Below, one piece after another: positions 1-12,690 of a stretch of DNA of 64,000 nucleotides. The position numbers and the translations under genes are program-made. Below the pieces are notes generated by a model. That model saw only the letters and a program-made list of their open reading frames with translations, had not been told where the DNA came from and did not search any database. This DNA is from Sipunculus nudus. Lineage: Eukaryota; Annelida; Sipuncula; Golfingiida; Sipunculidae. The DNA lies in NCBI GenBank assembly GCA_026874595.1, contig CM049316.1:46205695-46269694 (forward strand), read 5' to 3'. Numbering within the stretch: position 1 is the stretch's first letter; each line of letters starts with the position of its first letter.

Positions 1-282
1 AGTCAAACCACTGCCCAGATATGAGTAATTTTATCCCAAGGCCGATGAACAGATGGACGCTGTGCAAAAATGGTTGCGGGTGGTGCCACCAGTCTTGTAA
101 ACTATAAAGCTACCCGATATGTATAAACATACCCAATTTTAGGCTGATGTATCAAGTTCCTCTGTAGAAATAAGCAGGTGCATACACTGCAAAAGTCAAT
201 GTAGGTGGCACCACCTGTCTTGTAAATAAGAATACCATCAAAGACGCATAGACAGGTATAAGTCCATACATCAAACTTCCCC
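1..282 (-). repeat. D-family repeat unit fragment
   Basis: This stretch matches the approximately 286-bp units of the D family seen at 46816-48265: the phrases 'aaaccactgc', 'gatatgagt' and 'cagatggacgctgtgca' recur in the same order, followed by a variant of the GGTGGCGCCACC palindrome (here with GGTGGTGCCACC). Only part of a unit is present and the left end lies outside the window. No coding potential is seen; the short open frame here is chance. Confidence 0.7.
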
Positions 283-2201
283 AGAGTTTGAAGCACTGGG
301 CTGACAAGGCTTAGGTGAGTAAGGCATTTGCCCCCGAGTGACCTGTGACAAATTGCTGCCTCAAGCTACTGCACTGAGTGAACTCTGGACCTGCACCTGG
401 CTAGACTGAGTGAACTTTTGACCTGTACCAGGCTTCACTGAGTGAACTCTTGACCTGTTGCATATTCTGACACAGTTGGCAGTCTGCCAAAGCTATAAAT
501 AGATTCAGGCTGAACTTTGGTGCTAAATATGATGCAGTGAGCAGTCTGCCAAAGCTATAAATAGAATGCAGCTACTGCACCGAGTGAACTCTTGACCTAT
601 ACTCGTGAACTCCTGGCACTGTGCCAAAACTATTTATAGAGCTGACATCATCTTGGCTAATGGCCAACATCAAGGCACTGGCATCTGTCAATGGTAAACC
701 AAGTGCTGCCATCTGTACACAAAAGTGGTCCCTACTTGAAATAACTTTGAAATTTATTTTCCTTATACAAAATGCTTTTCAGCTGACTTTTTATAAAAAA
801 AAGAAATCAGGAATATATGTAAAATTATTACGTATGCATACTGAATGCAAAATTAAAATACAGATATATATCATTGATGGCAAATTCTTGAATTAAGTTG
901 AGTAGGGATACCAATAATTATAATCCATGTACAGTCGTCTTTGTAAAGCCACAGAGAGCTGAATATCCATGATTGTAACATTGCATGGTATGATGAATAA
1001 CTTAAACCATAAATCAAAATTTTTTAAAAGCTTTTAAAAAAACTTTTTTGTCAATATTAACCAAATATAACCTGAAATCTAAATGTCTAGTGGCATGATG
1101 TAATAGATGCTGATAAACTGGTGCCAGGCTAGATGTAACAGCATCACACAGCTAACATATATGGTAAAATGACTCAATTCAATCTCCATAGTTCAGCCAA
1201 AAATCATTCATGTGGAACCATTAATGACAATTATTATAAGAATTGTTGTTGGGATTATTCTTGTAAAATATTTAACAAACTGGCTTCCGTGGCATCAGTC
1301 GAAAAACGTTTTGCAAGTTTATAACTCATATAGGAAGATACAGCAAACTGGCTAAGTTCAGCTTCCCTTATAGCCAAAAAGCACTGAACCCAAATCATTT
1401 GAACAAACTTGAATTATCAACATCTGAGGATAATTAATGTGTGAGATTTAAGAATTTGGCCCAGTGGTTTTTGAGAAGAAGATCTTTGTAGCCACTGAGC
1501 TAAAATGGGCTGTTATGGCATATGACTAAATTCAGCTTCCCATAACTTAGCCAAAAGTCACTGAAAAGAGACCATTTGAACAAACTTCAGAAAGCACTAC
1601 CCTAGGATCATTTCTGTGCGATATTAAACATTTTGGCCATATGGTTTAAGAGAAGAAGTTTTTTGTAGCCCTCAGTGTGATACAGGCACTAATGACCCCG
1701 TACAAAAAAGGCCCATGCAGGTGGCGCCACCAATACCTCAATTTAAGATATGACATATGTGACCAACATTGGCATAAAATTTGGTGATGATAGCTCCAGC
1801 CGTTTCTGAGATTTAAATTTTAATATGCTTTTTTGCACAGTTAACAAAGTTCAACCTCCTGTAACTCGGCCAAAAATCTCCAAACTGGAACCATTCGAAC
1901 AAACTTGAGAAAGATTGTTCCAGGGATCATTTCTGTGAAATATTGGACAATTTGGCTGTACAGTTTCGGAGAAGAAGATTTTTAAAGCTTTTTTAGCTTT
2001 TTCCCTATAAAATCTAAGAAAATGCAGTTAGAAAAACAATAAACAAAATCTGATATAGTTTTTTGGATGAATGATTATTTGCAAAAAATTTGGTGATGCT
2101 AGCTCCTGCCATTTTTGAGATAGCTATGGTTAACGTACAGACGACGCACGACAAACGACAGAAGACGCCGCACCATCGCATAAGCTCACAGGTTCGCTAA
2201 A
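283..2201 (-). mobile_element. F-family Helentron-like element, right-hand part (F1)
   Basis: The segment from about 1690 to 2201 is similar to 45820-46316 and ends in the same terminus, 'CATCGCATAAGCT', then 'CAGGTTCGCT', followed by an A-run. In the complete copy (39404-46316) that terminus pairs with 'GCGAACCTG' at the left end, so 2201 is taken as the right boundary. The left end is outside the window or lost. A perfect GGTGGCGCCACC palindrome lies at 1720-1731. The part from 283 to 1690 contains degenerate direct repeats with 'actgagtgaactc' and 'ttcagcttcc' phrases and no gene. Confidence 0.6.
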
Positions 2202-2931
2202 AATACAGGTGGTGCCACCAGTCTGCAGGAAGTGATGGAACATCCCATGATCAATATTCATGCAAAGAATCATGGTGATCCATGTAGTAGTTACTCAGAT
2301 ACTTGAGCTTTTGTATCAAATTTTGCATTATTCTGGGGGGTACTTCAGAGACCCATAGCTCAAAGGATATGGGTAACAGAGACCTAATTTCAAGTTTTCA
2401 ATGAGATTTTTCATGGACCTCCCTGGATATTAAGTTTGAAGATTCCAGGTCCAGTGGTTACTATTTGTGCCCTGTTAACAGATGACAGTTTCATTGCAGG
2501 TCTGAAAAAAAGAGAAAAAAAAATCGTAAAAAAATTGGAAAAAATACAGGTGGTGCCACCGGTCTGCAGGAAGTGATGGAACATCCCATGATCAATATTC
2601 ATGCAAAGAATCATGGTGATCAATGCAGTAGTTATATCAAATTTTGCATTATTCTGGGGGGGGGGGGGGGTACTTCAGAGCCCCATAGCTTGAAGGATAT
2701 GGATAACAGAGACCTAATTTCAGGTTTTTCAAGGAGATTTTTCATTGCCCTCTCTGTATATTAAGTTAGAAGATTCCAGGTCCAGTGGTTAAGATTTGTG
2801 CCCTGTCAACATATGACAGTTTCACTGCAGGTCAAATTTTGCATTATTCTGGGGGGTACTTCGGAGTCATTAACAAATGACCACATCTTTGGGTCTCAAA
2901 AATAGAGAAAAAAAATTCATTAAAATTGAAA

Positions 2932-5900
2932 CAAGGGACCTATGGGTCACGGCGCTCAGCTGTTATATATGATAAACTAGATGTGTCGGAACGACACGAA
3001 TGCCCCCGCCTGGGGCAAATTAGAAACATTTGTAAAATTTTGAAAAATTTTTTAAGTTCAGGAGGTGTCGTATGGTCAAAAGTAGGTCTACAAGGGCAAA
3101 ATGCAAACTCGATCTGTAACGGGTCAGTATCAAGCAACACACCAAAAATCATGCCAGTATATGCAGGCATTGTGATAAAAAGTCCATACATGTGCATTTT
3201 CCATAAAAATGTCTGTCTAGCATGAAATTTTTCATGTTTAGGAGCCATAAAACAATCAAAAGTAGGTCAACCGGGACGAAACGCGAACTCGATCTGTAAG
3301 TGTCATTATCTGCCCACACATAAAAAATCAGGGTGATATCTGCAGGCATTGAGGAAAAAAAGTCAGTACATATGCATTTGTTATGAAAATTTCTATTTTT
3401 CATGAAACTTTCTATGTTCAGGAGCAGTCAAATGGTCAAAAGTAGGTCAACTGGGACAAAACAAGAACTCGATCTGTAACTGGTCATTATCTGCCTACAC
3501 ACCAAAAATCAGGCCCCTTATCTGCAGGCACTGCGAAAAAAAGTCCATACATGTGCACTTTTTTATGAAATTTTCTATGTTAGAGCACCGTCAAATGGTC
3601 AAAATTAGGTCAACTGGGACAAAACGTGAACTCGATCTGTAACTGGTCATTATCTGCCCACACACCAAAAATCAGGCCAATATCTGCAGGTACTGCGAAG
3701 AAAAGTCTGTACAAGTGTATTTGTCATGAAAATTTATATTTTACATGAAATTTTCTATGTTCAGGAGCCGTAAAACAATCAAAAGTAGGTCAACTGAGAC
3801 GAAACGCCAACTCGATCTGTAACTGGTCAATATCTGCCCACACACCAAAAATCAGGCCAATATCTACAGGCATTGCGAAAAAAGTCTGTACATGTGTATT
3901 TGTCATGAAATTTCATATTTTTCATGAAATTTTCTATGTTCAGGAGCCGTAAAACGGTCAAAAGTAGGTCAACTGGGACAAAACGCGAACTCGATCTGGA
4001 ACTGGTCATTATCTGCCCACACACCAAAAATCAAGCCAATATCTGCTGGCATTGCGAAAAAAAGTCCCTACATGTGTATTTGTCATGAAATTTCTATTTT
4101 TCATGAAATTTTCTAAGTTTAGGAGCCGTAAAACGGTCAAAAGTAGGTCAACCTGGACGAAACGCGAACTCGATCTGTAACTGGTCTATATCTGCCCACA
4201 CACCAAAAATCTGGCCAATATCTGCAGGCATTGCGAAAAAAAGTCCGTACAACTGTTTGATTTCAGAATGACGGAAGGACAGAAGGACGAAAGGATGGAA
4301 GGACGGAAGGACGGAATGACGGACATGGGTAAAACTATATGCCCCGGCAACTTTGTGGCGGGGGCATAAAAAATATGATTTAGAAATGAGGCACATGCTG
4401 GTTTTGTGTGGTAATAAGTATAAGCTGTATTATGAGTTGTTGTTGTTAAGCTTATGTATGATTTTGAGTTAGTACCTTTGAAGACAGAGAAGAGAATTGA
4501 TTTCATTTATTTTATTAACAAATGGAGTACTATTGTCACACAGATTTGGACTTGGCCATATAACTTATAAGCAGAACATATAATTAATTAATATAAGAGT
4601 TTAACTATTTATTGAAAAAATTACAAATATTGTCCCAGATATAATTTTTATTAAAAATAATAAGAAAGAAAAAGAAAATATTCATGAATGCATTCATGAA
4701 TACATTTGGAAAGAATTTGCACTGGTATTCATATACTTTCATTTTTACCTGAATTCCCATTCTTTATGCAAGAAATTTTATAATGGAGTACATATTCATA
4801 TTTGTATTTAAATACAATTGCAAAGTATTCCCACCATGTCTGGTATTTATTCAGTTTTCACCAAACAATGGTGTTGAGAATCCAGAATGTACAAAATTCA
4901 CACATTTAAATAATGATCATAAGTACCTGGTTTTATGGCTTTTATTTATATTAAAAAAAATAAATGTGATATATTTATTTTGGACTAATTTCACATCAAT
5001 GTACACACTAGACACAGTAGGAATCTAGATTAATATTATCAACTGCATCTTTGTCTATCATTAATTACCTTCATATGATCCCTTATGATTAGTAATGAAT
5101 AATATGATTTACTTTTTTATTATTAAAATTGAACTGAAAAATGCCATAGGTGACTGCATGGTGTTATTTGGAATACGTGACATTCTATCCATCGATACAA
5201 GATTCTTATATCATCAGTAACTGCAAGTTAACTCCCTATTATTATAAACTAACAAATTCCTTTTCTATTTTTCTTTAATTTGTTATTAAAAACCAATAAA
5301 AACTGATTAATTATTGTTTATTGTTATGTTGTTGGTTAAAACTACTAGATGAGTTGTGTTGGACACCTGGATCAACTGTGGCTGGCCATAAGCTGCCTTG
5401 CTGCCAAGTATATGCCTCACCTCAAGCGTGCATAATTTGCTGAAAGTTCAACAAGGTCAACATACAGGTGACACAAGAGTGGCTGGAGAGAGCCAAGGTC
5501 TGACATGGTCTCATAAAAACATTAATAAAAGCTACATTTTTTGGCCAATTTCTTTCAGCTTTACAAACTAAAAAGCTGAAATCCTTACGTGTGCATGATA
5601 TGAAAATTATATAAACAGAGCTCACATGAAACAAAAGTGAAATGGTCAAAGTTGGGCAAAATTTAAGGTACTAATTTTATATTTATACTAATAACTTATA
5701 AAATTTTAAAAATTCAGAACTAATTTTGGGTATTCAATTGAATCTTGATTAAATAATAGTACATCCCTGACAAAAAATCTCTAGCTTCAGCAAGCCCCTT
5801 GTTAAGGGAGTAAATATATTTCTTGATTTTTTACAAAGTGCATTATGTTTGGGCCCATAACTTAAAACAATTACGCAATACTGACATCATTTCTGGCATG

Positions 5901-6908
5901 TGCACAGAGAATGTATAGAAAAACATGTATATTATATATGATTAAAGTCAGATCAGTGGTTTTGATATTAGGCAGTATTGAAGTGTAACAATGGGTTTTT
6001 AATTGAAAAATGAAGTTTTTCATTAATATCTCAAAGGTATTAAGTCCTAGTGACCAAATTCTTGGCATGGTAGGGAATTTTGGAGACATCTAATTGTATG
6101 CCAAATTTTAGGAACTGAGAGCTTAAGCTGGGGAGCTGAGCTCTTGCAAACTGCTTAACACTAGCCTGATGTAAACAATATGTTACATGGTGCTTGAAAA
6201 CTTGAATAAAATCTACAGTTTTTGATCAACTGGTTTCAAATTTTTGGTGTTAACAGACAAAATGCTAACAAAAACATGCTGAGAAAATTAAATCCACAGT
6301 ACTTACAGGAAAAAAACGTGCCATGGTCAAAGTTACGCAAAATTTAAGGTACCAATTTTTTATTTTTGTTAATATTTTTAAACATTTAAAAGATTTTGAT
6401 CTAATATTGGGTATACAATTTAATTTTGAATAATTAAAGTTATATTACTTGAAAAAAAGTCCATAGCTTTAACAAGTTTTGTGTTAAGTGATCAAATATC
6501 TTTCCTGATTTTTTACAAAATGCATTATGTTCTGGCCCATAACTTTCTTAAATTATATAATACAGACATAATTTCAGCCATGTACATAGGAACTATATAG
6601 AGGAATATTTATGGTAAATATGAGGAAAAACAGATGAGTGGTTTTGATATTAGGCAGCCCTGAAGTGTGAAAATAGGTTTTTAATAAAAAATTGAGGTTT
6701 TTCCTTAATTTCTCAAAGAAACAAAGTCGCAAAGACCCAGTTTTCGGCTTGGTAGGAGATCTTGGGGACATCTAACACTATGCCGAATTTTGAATTCCTA
6801 GGTCTTACGGTTTCAAAACGTGCCACATCTATGGACGGACGGACAGACGGACGGACGATGGACAATGGACCATGACAATAGCTCAGATGACTTATAGTCA
6901 GCTGAGCT
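2932..6908 (-). mobile_element. A-family Helentron-like element (A1), containing nested C1
   Basis: The left end reads CAAGGGACCTATGGGTCAC, a palindromic hairpin core, followed by GCTCAGCTG. The right end is a hairpin (6879-6909) ending CAGCTGAGCT. GCTCAGCTG and CAGCTGAGC are inverted repeats, terminal on the right and subterminal on the left. That is the asymmetric terminal inverted repeat layout described for Helentrons. The body from 4371 to 6908 is closely similar to 7507-10080 (A2) and 59008-61274 (A3). A GGAC microsatellite lies near 6830-6860. No intact gene is seen; the short frames are conserved only because the copies are paralogous. Confidence 0.75.
2977..4367 (-). mobile_element. 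C-family Helentron-like element (C1), complete
   Basis: The boundaries come from comparison with A2: A2 reads 'gataaaaaaatat' where A1 reads 'gataaa', then this 1391-bp insert, then 'aaaaaatatgat'. The left end is CTAGATGTGTCGGAACGACAC, holding the hairpin GTGTCG-gaa-CGACAC, then TGCCCC; the right end is GGGGCAT. On the minus strand it therefore starts ATGCCCC and ends with the hairpin and CTAG, inserted between T residues without duplication. The interior is about eight tandem units of roughly 180 bp ('aactcgatctgtaactggtcat'), then a GGAC-like microsatellite (4266-4322). Confidence 0.8.
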
Positions 6909-7243
6909 AAAAATACAGGTGGCGCCACCAGACTGCAGAAACATATGAAACACTCCATGATCAATATCCATGCAAAAAATCATGGTGATCACTGCATTAG
7001 TTGTTCAGATAGTTCCATTATTCTGGGGGGGTACTTCGGAGCCCCATAGCTCAAAGAATATGGGTAACAGAGACCTAATTGCAGGTTTCCAAGGAAATTT
7101 TTTATGAAACTTCCAGGATGTCAGGTTACAAGATTCTAGGTCCAGCAGTTACAGTTAACGGACGGACGGACAGCCAGACGGACGGACGGACGACGGACAA
7201 AGAGTGATAGCTATAGCTCAGATGACTTACTGTCAGCTGAGCT

Positions 7244-10200
7244 AAAAAATCACAGGAACTGCCCTGGCAAAAGGATTTCTAAAATGGCTACCTGGCAGAC
7301 ATAATGGTTTTCTGACAAGCCTGACATTTGATATCACACATCCTCCAATAAGACACTAAACCTGTAGCAATTGCTCCAAAGAATGTAACAGTTATGAATG
7401 TCCAAAACAATTCAAAAGGCATGATCTGGTTAGAGAGCTCTCATATCAGATTTATGAACATGTAAATGTAAACAAGGGACCTATGGGTCACGACGCTCAG
7501 CTTTTATATATGATAAAAAAATATTATTTTGAAATGAGGCACATGCTGGTTTTGTGTGGTAATAAATATAAGCTGTATTATGAGTTGTTGTTGTTTAGCT
7601 TATGTATGATTTTGATAGTACCTTTGGAGACAGGGAAGAGGATTGATTTCATTTATTTTATTAACAAATGGAGTACTATTGTCACACAGATTTTGACTTG
7701 GCCATATAACTTATAAGCAGAACATATAATATAAGAGTTTAACTATTTATTAAAAAAAATACAAATATTGTCCCAAATATAATTTTTATTAAAAATAATA
7801 AGAGAATCATATGATTTTTTTAAATGAAATATAACTGATATGATTATTAAAATACTATTAAAGAATATATTCATGAATGCATTCATGAATACATTTTGAA
7901 AGTATTTGCACGAGTATTCATATATTTTCATTTTTACCTGAATTCCCATTCTTTATGCAAGAAATTTTATAATGGAGTACAAAATCATATTCGTATTTAA
8001 ATACAATTACAAAGTATTTGCACCATGTCTGGAATTTATTCAGTTTTCACCAAACAATGATGTTGAGAATCCAGAATATACAAAATTCACACATTTAAAT
8101 AATGATCATAAGTACCTGGTTTTATGGCTTTTATTTATATTAAAAAATACACTGTAAAAAATTCATTTTGGACTAATTTCACATCAATGTACACACTAGA
8201 CACAGCAGGAATCTAGATAAATATTATGAACTGCATCTTTGTCTAATTTCCTTCATATGATCCCTAATGATTAGTAATGAATAATATGATTCACTTCTTT
8301 ATCATTAAAATTGAACTGAAAAATGCCATAGGTGACTGCATGGTGTTATTTGGAATATATGACATTCTACCCATCGATACAAGATTCTTATATCATCAGT
8401 AACTGCAAGTTAATTTCCTGTTATTATAAACTAACAAATTCCTTTTCTATTTTTCTTTAATTTGTTATTAAAAACCAATAAAAGTTTATTAATTTATTGT
8501 TTTTTGTTATGTTCTTGGTTAAAACTACTAGATGAGTTGGGTTGGACACCTGGATCAACTGTGGCTTGCCATAAGCTGCCTGGATTCCATGTATGCCTCG
8601 CCTCAAGCGTGCATAATTTGATGAAAGGTCAACAAGGTCAACATACAGGTGACTCAAGAGGGGCTGGAGAGAGCCAAAGTCTGACAGGGTCTCATAAAAA
8701 ACATTAATAAAAGCTACAATTTTTGGCCAATTTCTTTCAGCTTTCTAAACTAAAAAGCTGAAATGCTTATGTGTGCATGATATGAAAATTATATCAACAG
8801 TGCTCACGGGAAACAAACGTGCCATGGTCACAGTTGGGCAAAATTTAAGGTACTAATTTTATATTTATACTAAATAAAATTTGAAAAATTCAGAACTAAT
8901 TTTGGGTATTCAATTGAATCTTGATTAAATAATGTTACATCCCTGACAAAAAAATCTCTAGCTTCAGCAATGCTCTTGTTAAGGGAGTAAATATATTTCT
9001 TGATTTTTTACAAAGTGCATTATGTTTGGGCCCATAACTTAAAACAATTACACAATACTGACATCATTCTGGCATGTGCATAGAGAATGAAAAATATGTA
9101 TATTATTTATGATTAAAGTCAGATCAGTGGTTTTGATATTAGGCAGTCTTGAAGTGTAACAATGGGTTTTTAATGGAAAAATGAAGTTTTTCATTAATAT
9201 CTCGAATGTCCTAGTGACCAAATCCTTGGCATGGTAGGGCATTTTGGAGACATCTAACTGTATGCCGAATTTAAGGAACTTAGAGCTGAAGCTGGGGAGC
9301 TGAGCTCTTGCAAACTGCATAACACTAGCTTGATGTAAACAATATGTTACATGGTGCTTAAAAACTTGATTAAAATCTACAGTTTTTGATCAACTGGTTT
9401 CAAATTTTTGGTGTTTACAGTTGAAATGCTAACAAAAACATGCTGTGAAAATTAAATCCACAGTACTTACAGGAAAAAAACGTGCCATGGTCAAAGTTGG
9501 GCAAAATTTAAGGTACTAATTTTTTATTTTTATTAATATTTTAAAAAATTTAAAAGATTTTCATCTAATTTTGGGTATACAATTTAATTTTGATTAATTA
9601 AAGTTATATTACTGGAAAAAAGGTCCATAGCATTAACATTTTTTGTGTTAAGTGATCAAATATCTTTTCTGATTTTTTACAAAATGCATTATGTTTGGGC
9701 CCATAACTTTTTAAAATTAAATAATACAGACATAATTTCTGGCATGTACATAGGAACTATATAGAGGAATATTTATGGTAAATATGAGGTAAAACAGATG
9801 AGTGGTTTTGATATTAGATAGTCCTGAAGTGTGAAAATAGGTTTTTAATAAAAAATTGAGGTTTTTCCTTAATTTCTCAAAGGAACAAAGTTGCAAACAC
9901 CCAGTTTTCGGCTTGGTAGGAGATCTTGGGGACATCTAACATTATGCCGAATTTTGGATTCCTAGGTCTTACGGTTTCAAAACGTGCCACATCTACGGAC
10001 GGACGGACGGACGGACAGACGGACGGACGACGGACAATGGACCACGACTATAGCTCAGATGACTTATAGTCAGCTGAGCTAAAAATGCAAGTCCAAATTG
10101 ATTTAATAATCAGCTTGCTATTCAATGGGGTCAGCAGGGTAGGTAAACTGCAAAACCTAAAAGAAAATAAATGCAGAAAGCATTACTAAGAGTCTTGAAA

Positions 10201-11707
10201 TCAAATAAATCCATCCTAAATCCAGGTACAGACCCACATATTATCAGAACAAACACTTGCTGGTATATCTGATGATTTGTATAATAATATTCAGATATCT
10301 AGAAAACTAAGTTTATTGCTATGATTCCATGATATAAACTGCATAATGTTCCCATCATTTTATAAAACAGTAGCTAAACCATAACACTTAACTCTCATAG
10401 TCTTAATGCTTGGCCAAAGCATTCCAGCAACAGTGTTTTTGTTATGCACTAATGATATATCCTTATCACTCCCTGAGCTGATACAAAAGGGAGTCATATA
10501 TCACAAGTGTCACTGACAATTATGGGCACACAGTGAGATGTACCAGTTGTGGGTGCCATGGTTATATATACAAGAAAACAAGAAAAATAGAGATGGTCTA
10601 CAAAATAAGTTATTGTGAACATCCCTGACCTATGACCTTGGCCTTTTGCCCACATATCAACTGGATTCTTTCTAAATGATGGGTAACTACTAACCACTTA
10701 CATCTGGCCGGGTGTAATTACTTGGCAACCAATGAGTGAATAACTTAGACCTGCAACCTTTAACCTCCTGACCAGCTGACCTCAAAATCAGTTAGTTATA
10801 TCTTCATGCAAAAAGACCCATAAATATGAAGTTTGAATCACATTCAGTGATGCATAGATGTGGCATATGTGAAAGACTGAAGGTTTGGGTTGAACAGTTT
10901 CACTTGAAATATGTTCACAAGCATTTAGAAAAATATTGTGACCTTGACCTTTGACCTTTTGAACTCAACATCAATAGGCTTCTTTCCCTATTGGTAGGTA
11001 AGCCATATATGACAGATGGAAAGTATAGATTGATAAGTTTGCCTGAAAATGACTCCACGCAAGAAGAGGGTGCTGTGAACTTGACCTTTGACCTAAAAAT
11101 CAACAGGTCTTTTCCCCTGATGGCAGAGAAGCTATATCAGTGCTGAAAGGTTTGGAATGAAAGGTCTAGCTTGAAATGTGTCCACAACCTTTTCAAAGAA
11201 GTGGATCCTGTGACCCTGACCTTCGATCTTGTGACCTCAACATCTATAGGATTCTTCTCCCACCTAGTAGGTGAGCTATATGTGAAAGATCAAAGAACTG
11301 GGATGAAAGGTTTGGCGTAAAATGCATCCACAGGCTTTTCAAAGAAGTTGGGTTCTGTGACCTTGACCTTTGACCTTGTCACCTCAAAATAATTATGGTT
11401 CTTCCCCTGTTGGTAGGTGAGCTGTATGTGAAAGATGGAAGGTTTGGGATGAAAATTTTGGCTAAAAGAATTATTTCTTGGGGTGCAAACACATCCCATA
11501 ACTTTGAGAATATAGGTCGCAGTGACCTAATTTCAGGTTTGCAAGGAGATCTTTTTAGAACCTCTAAGACTGCATAGGGTTAATGGCCCTAGCCCCTACG
11601 GTTACGATTTGTGCCCTGCTAACGGATGGACGGCCGGCCGGACGGCCAGACGGAAGGATGACGGACAAAGACCCATCGCTATAGCCCAGCATGACTGAAA
11701 GTCAGCT
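7244..11707 (-). mobile_element. E-family Helentron-like element (E1), interrupted by A2
   Basis: Sequence at 7246-7471 matches 30395-30500 plus 39089-39200, and 10084-11707 matches 46317-46815 plus 48266-48741 and 63200-64000. The right end shows a degenerate hairpin (11671-11713) with 'AGTCAGCTAAGCT' and a GGAC/CCGG microsatellite at 11625-11660. The body contains repeated nuclear-receptor-like half-site strings, 'tgaccttgacc' and 'tttgacct', about every 130 bp; they are part of the degenerate repeat and need not be functional. The left end is covered by the B1 insertion. Confidence 0.65.
7473..10080 (-). mobile_element. A-family Helentron-like element (A2), complete 2.6 kb
   Basis: This is the cleanest A copy. 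The left end is CAAGGGACCTATGGGTCAC with GCTCAG following; the right end is a GGAC microsatellite (9995-10036) and the hairpin 'TAGCTCAGATGACT' with 'AGTCAGCTGAGCTA' at 10051-10081. It interrupts E1: the unoccupied E sequence at 39190-39215 and at 63192-63220 reads 'gcaaatgtaaaa' directly into 'gtccaat', so no target duplication was made. The interior is AT-rich, with no coding domain recognised. Its first 45 bp and its body give the reference for recognising the insertions in A1 and A3. Confidence 0.8.
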
Positions 11708-12690
11708 AAGCTAAAAAACAAGGAACCTTGGGTCACAACCCACAGCTAAAATTGATTATGAGAATATTTTCATAAAAACATTGAGGTAAGCCACATGTGG
11801 AAGATTTAAGGTTTGGGATGAAAAGTTTGGCTTAAAATGCATCCACAATCATTTTAAAGAAGTGGGTCCTGTGACCCTGACCTTGACACCAAAATCAAAA
11901 GGTTTTTTACTTTAGTGGTACGTGGGTAATATTAGTCAAGTTTGATATCCATTTGTCAATCCAAACAGGATTTACCATCAGTTAAAAAATCTGATGGACA
12001 TACAGAAAGACAAACAGATGGACAGACGGACGGACAGGGTGATTACCAAGGGCATCCACTTATTCAAGTCGGCCCTAATAACAGACAAGGTACAGGACAC
12101 TAGATGAAACCACAGTCGCTAATCTGGTAGTATTAATGTCATTTGGCAGTCTCAAAACAAAGGAAAAAATTCATTTAAAATAGAAAAAAAAATACAGGTG
12201 GCACCACCAGTCTTCAGGTACTGAAGAAACCAGTCAAAATCAATAAACACAAGGTTTCTGGACACTAGATGAAACTGCAGTCGAGAAACTGACATAATTG
12301 CTGTTGTTTGACAGTCTCAAAAACAGAAGAAAAATAATCGTAAAAATTAGAAAAAAATGCAGGTGGCACTACCAGTTTTCAGGAACTGACAACCGTAGTC
12401 ATGGTCAATATTCAAAGCCAGATTCAGGGCAATCCATACATTTATTATCAAAATTTTTGAGATTTTGTATCAATTTTTTTTTTTTTCCTAGTTGGTACTT
12501 ACAAGCCCCATAGGTTGGAGGATATAGGTCACCGTTACCTAATTTAAGGTTTTCAAGGAGATTTTTTATTGTTACAGGTTTCTAGGTCCAACAGTGTCAA
12601 AAGGAGAAAGTCTAATGGACAGACAGACAAACAGAAGGATGCTGACCAATCACTATAGCTCAGCTGACTTACAGTCAGCTGAGTTTAAAA
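11708..12690 (-). repeat. Degenerate E-like and B-like element remnants
   Basis: A diverged left end occurs at 11718 ('CAAGGAACCTTGGGTCAC'), followed by E-like text with 'gaccctgacc'. From about 12190 two diverged B units appear ('atacaggtggcaccaccag' and 'caggtggcactaccag'). The block ends with a good hairpin at 12652-12685, TAGCTCAGCTGACT and AGTCAGCTGAG. The exact nesting order was not resolved. No gene is seen. Confidence 0.5.

Larger units (their letters stand above)
2202..7243 (-). mobile_element. B-family Helentron-like element (B1), interrupted by A1
   Basis: B sequence consists of tandem units of about 340 bp that start 'atacaggtggcgccaccag' and contain 'catgatcaatatccatg' and 'gggtaacagagacctaatt'. 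Units start near 2206 and 2545; the array stops at 2931 and resumes at 6912. Removing the A element at 2932-6908 joins '..aaattgaa' to '..aatacaggtgg', exactly the unit junction seen at 56756 and 57290, which shows a clean insertion. The right end has a GGAC-type microsatellite (7155-7200) and an imperfect hairpin at 7214-7244, 'TAGCTCAG' paired with 'CTGAGCTA'. There is a poly-G run at 2656-2670. The strand given is the inferred transposon sense. Confidence 0.65.

Noticed and set aside
4783-5028. Similar short frames at 4783, 7972 and 59378 read as a small conserved gene
   Set aside because: They are the same segment of three A-family copies, differ by frame-changing indels, and show no start or splice context or recognisable domain.
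10900-11420. Repeated tgaccttgacc / tttgacct strings read as nuclear-receptor response elements
   Set aside because: They belong to degenerate repeats of the E family, present in every E copy; no independent evidence for regulation.
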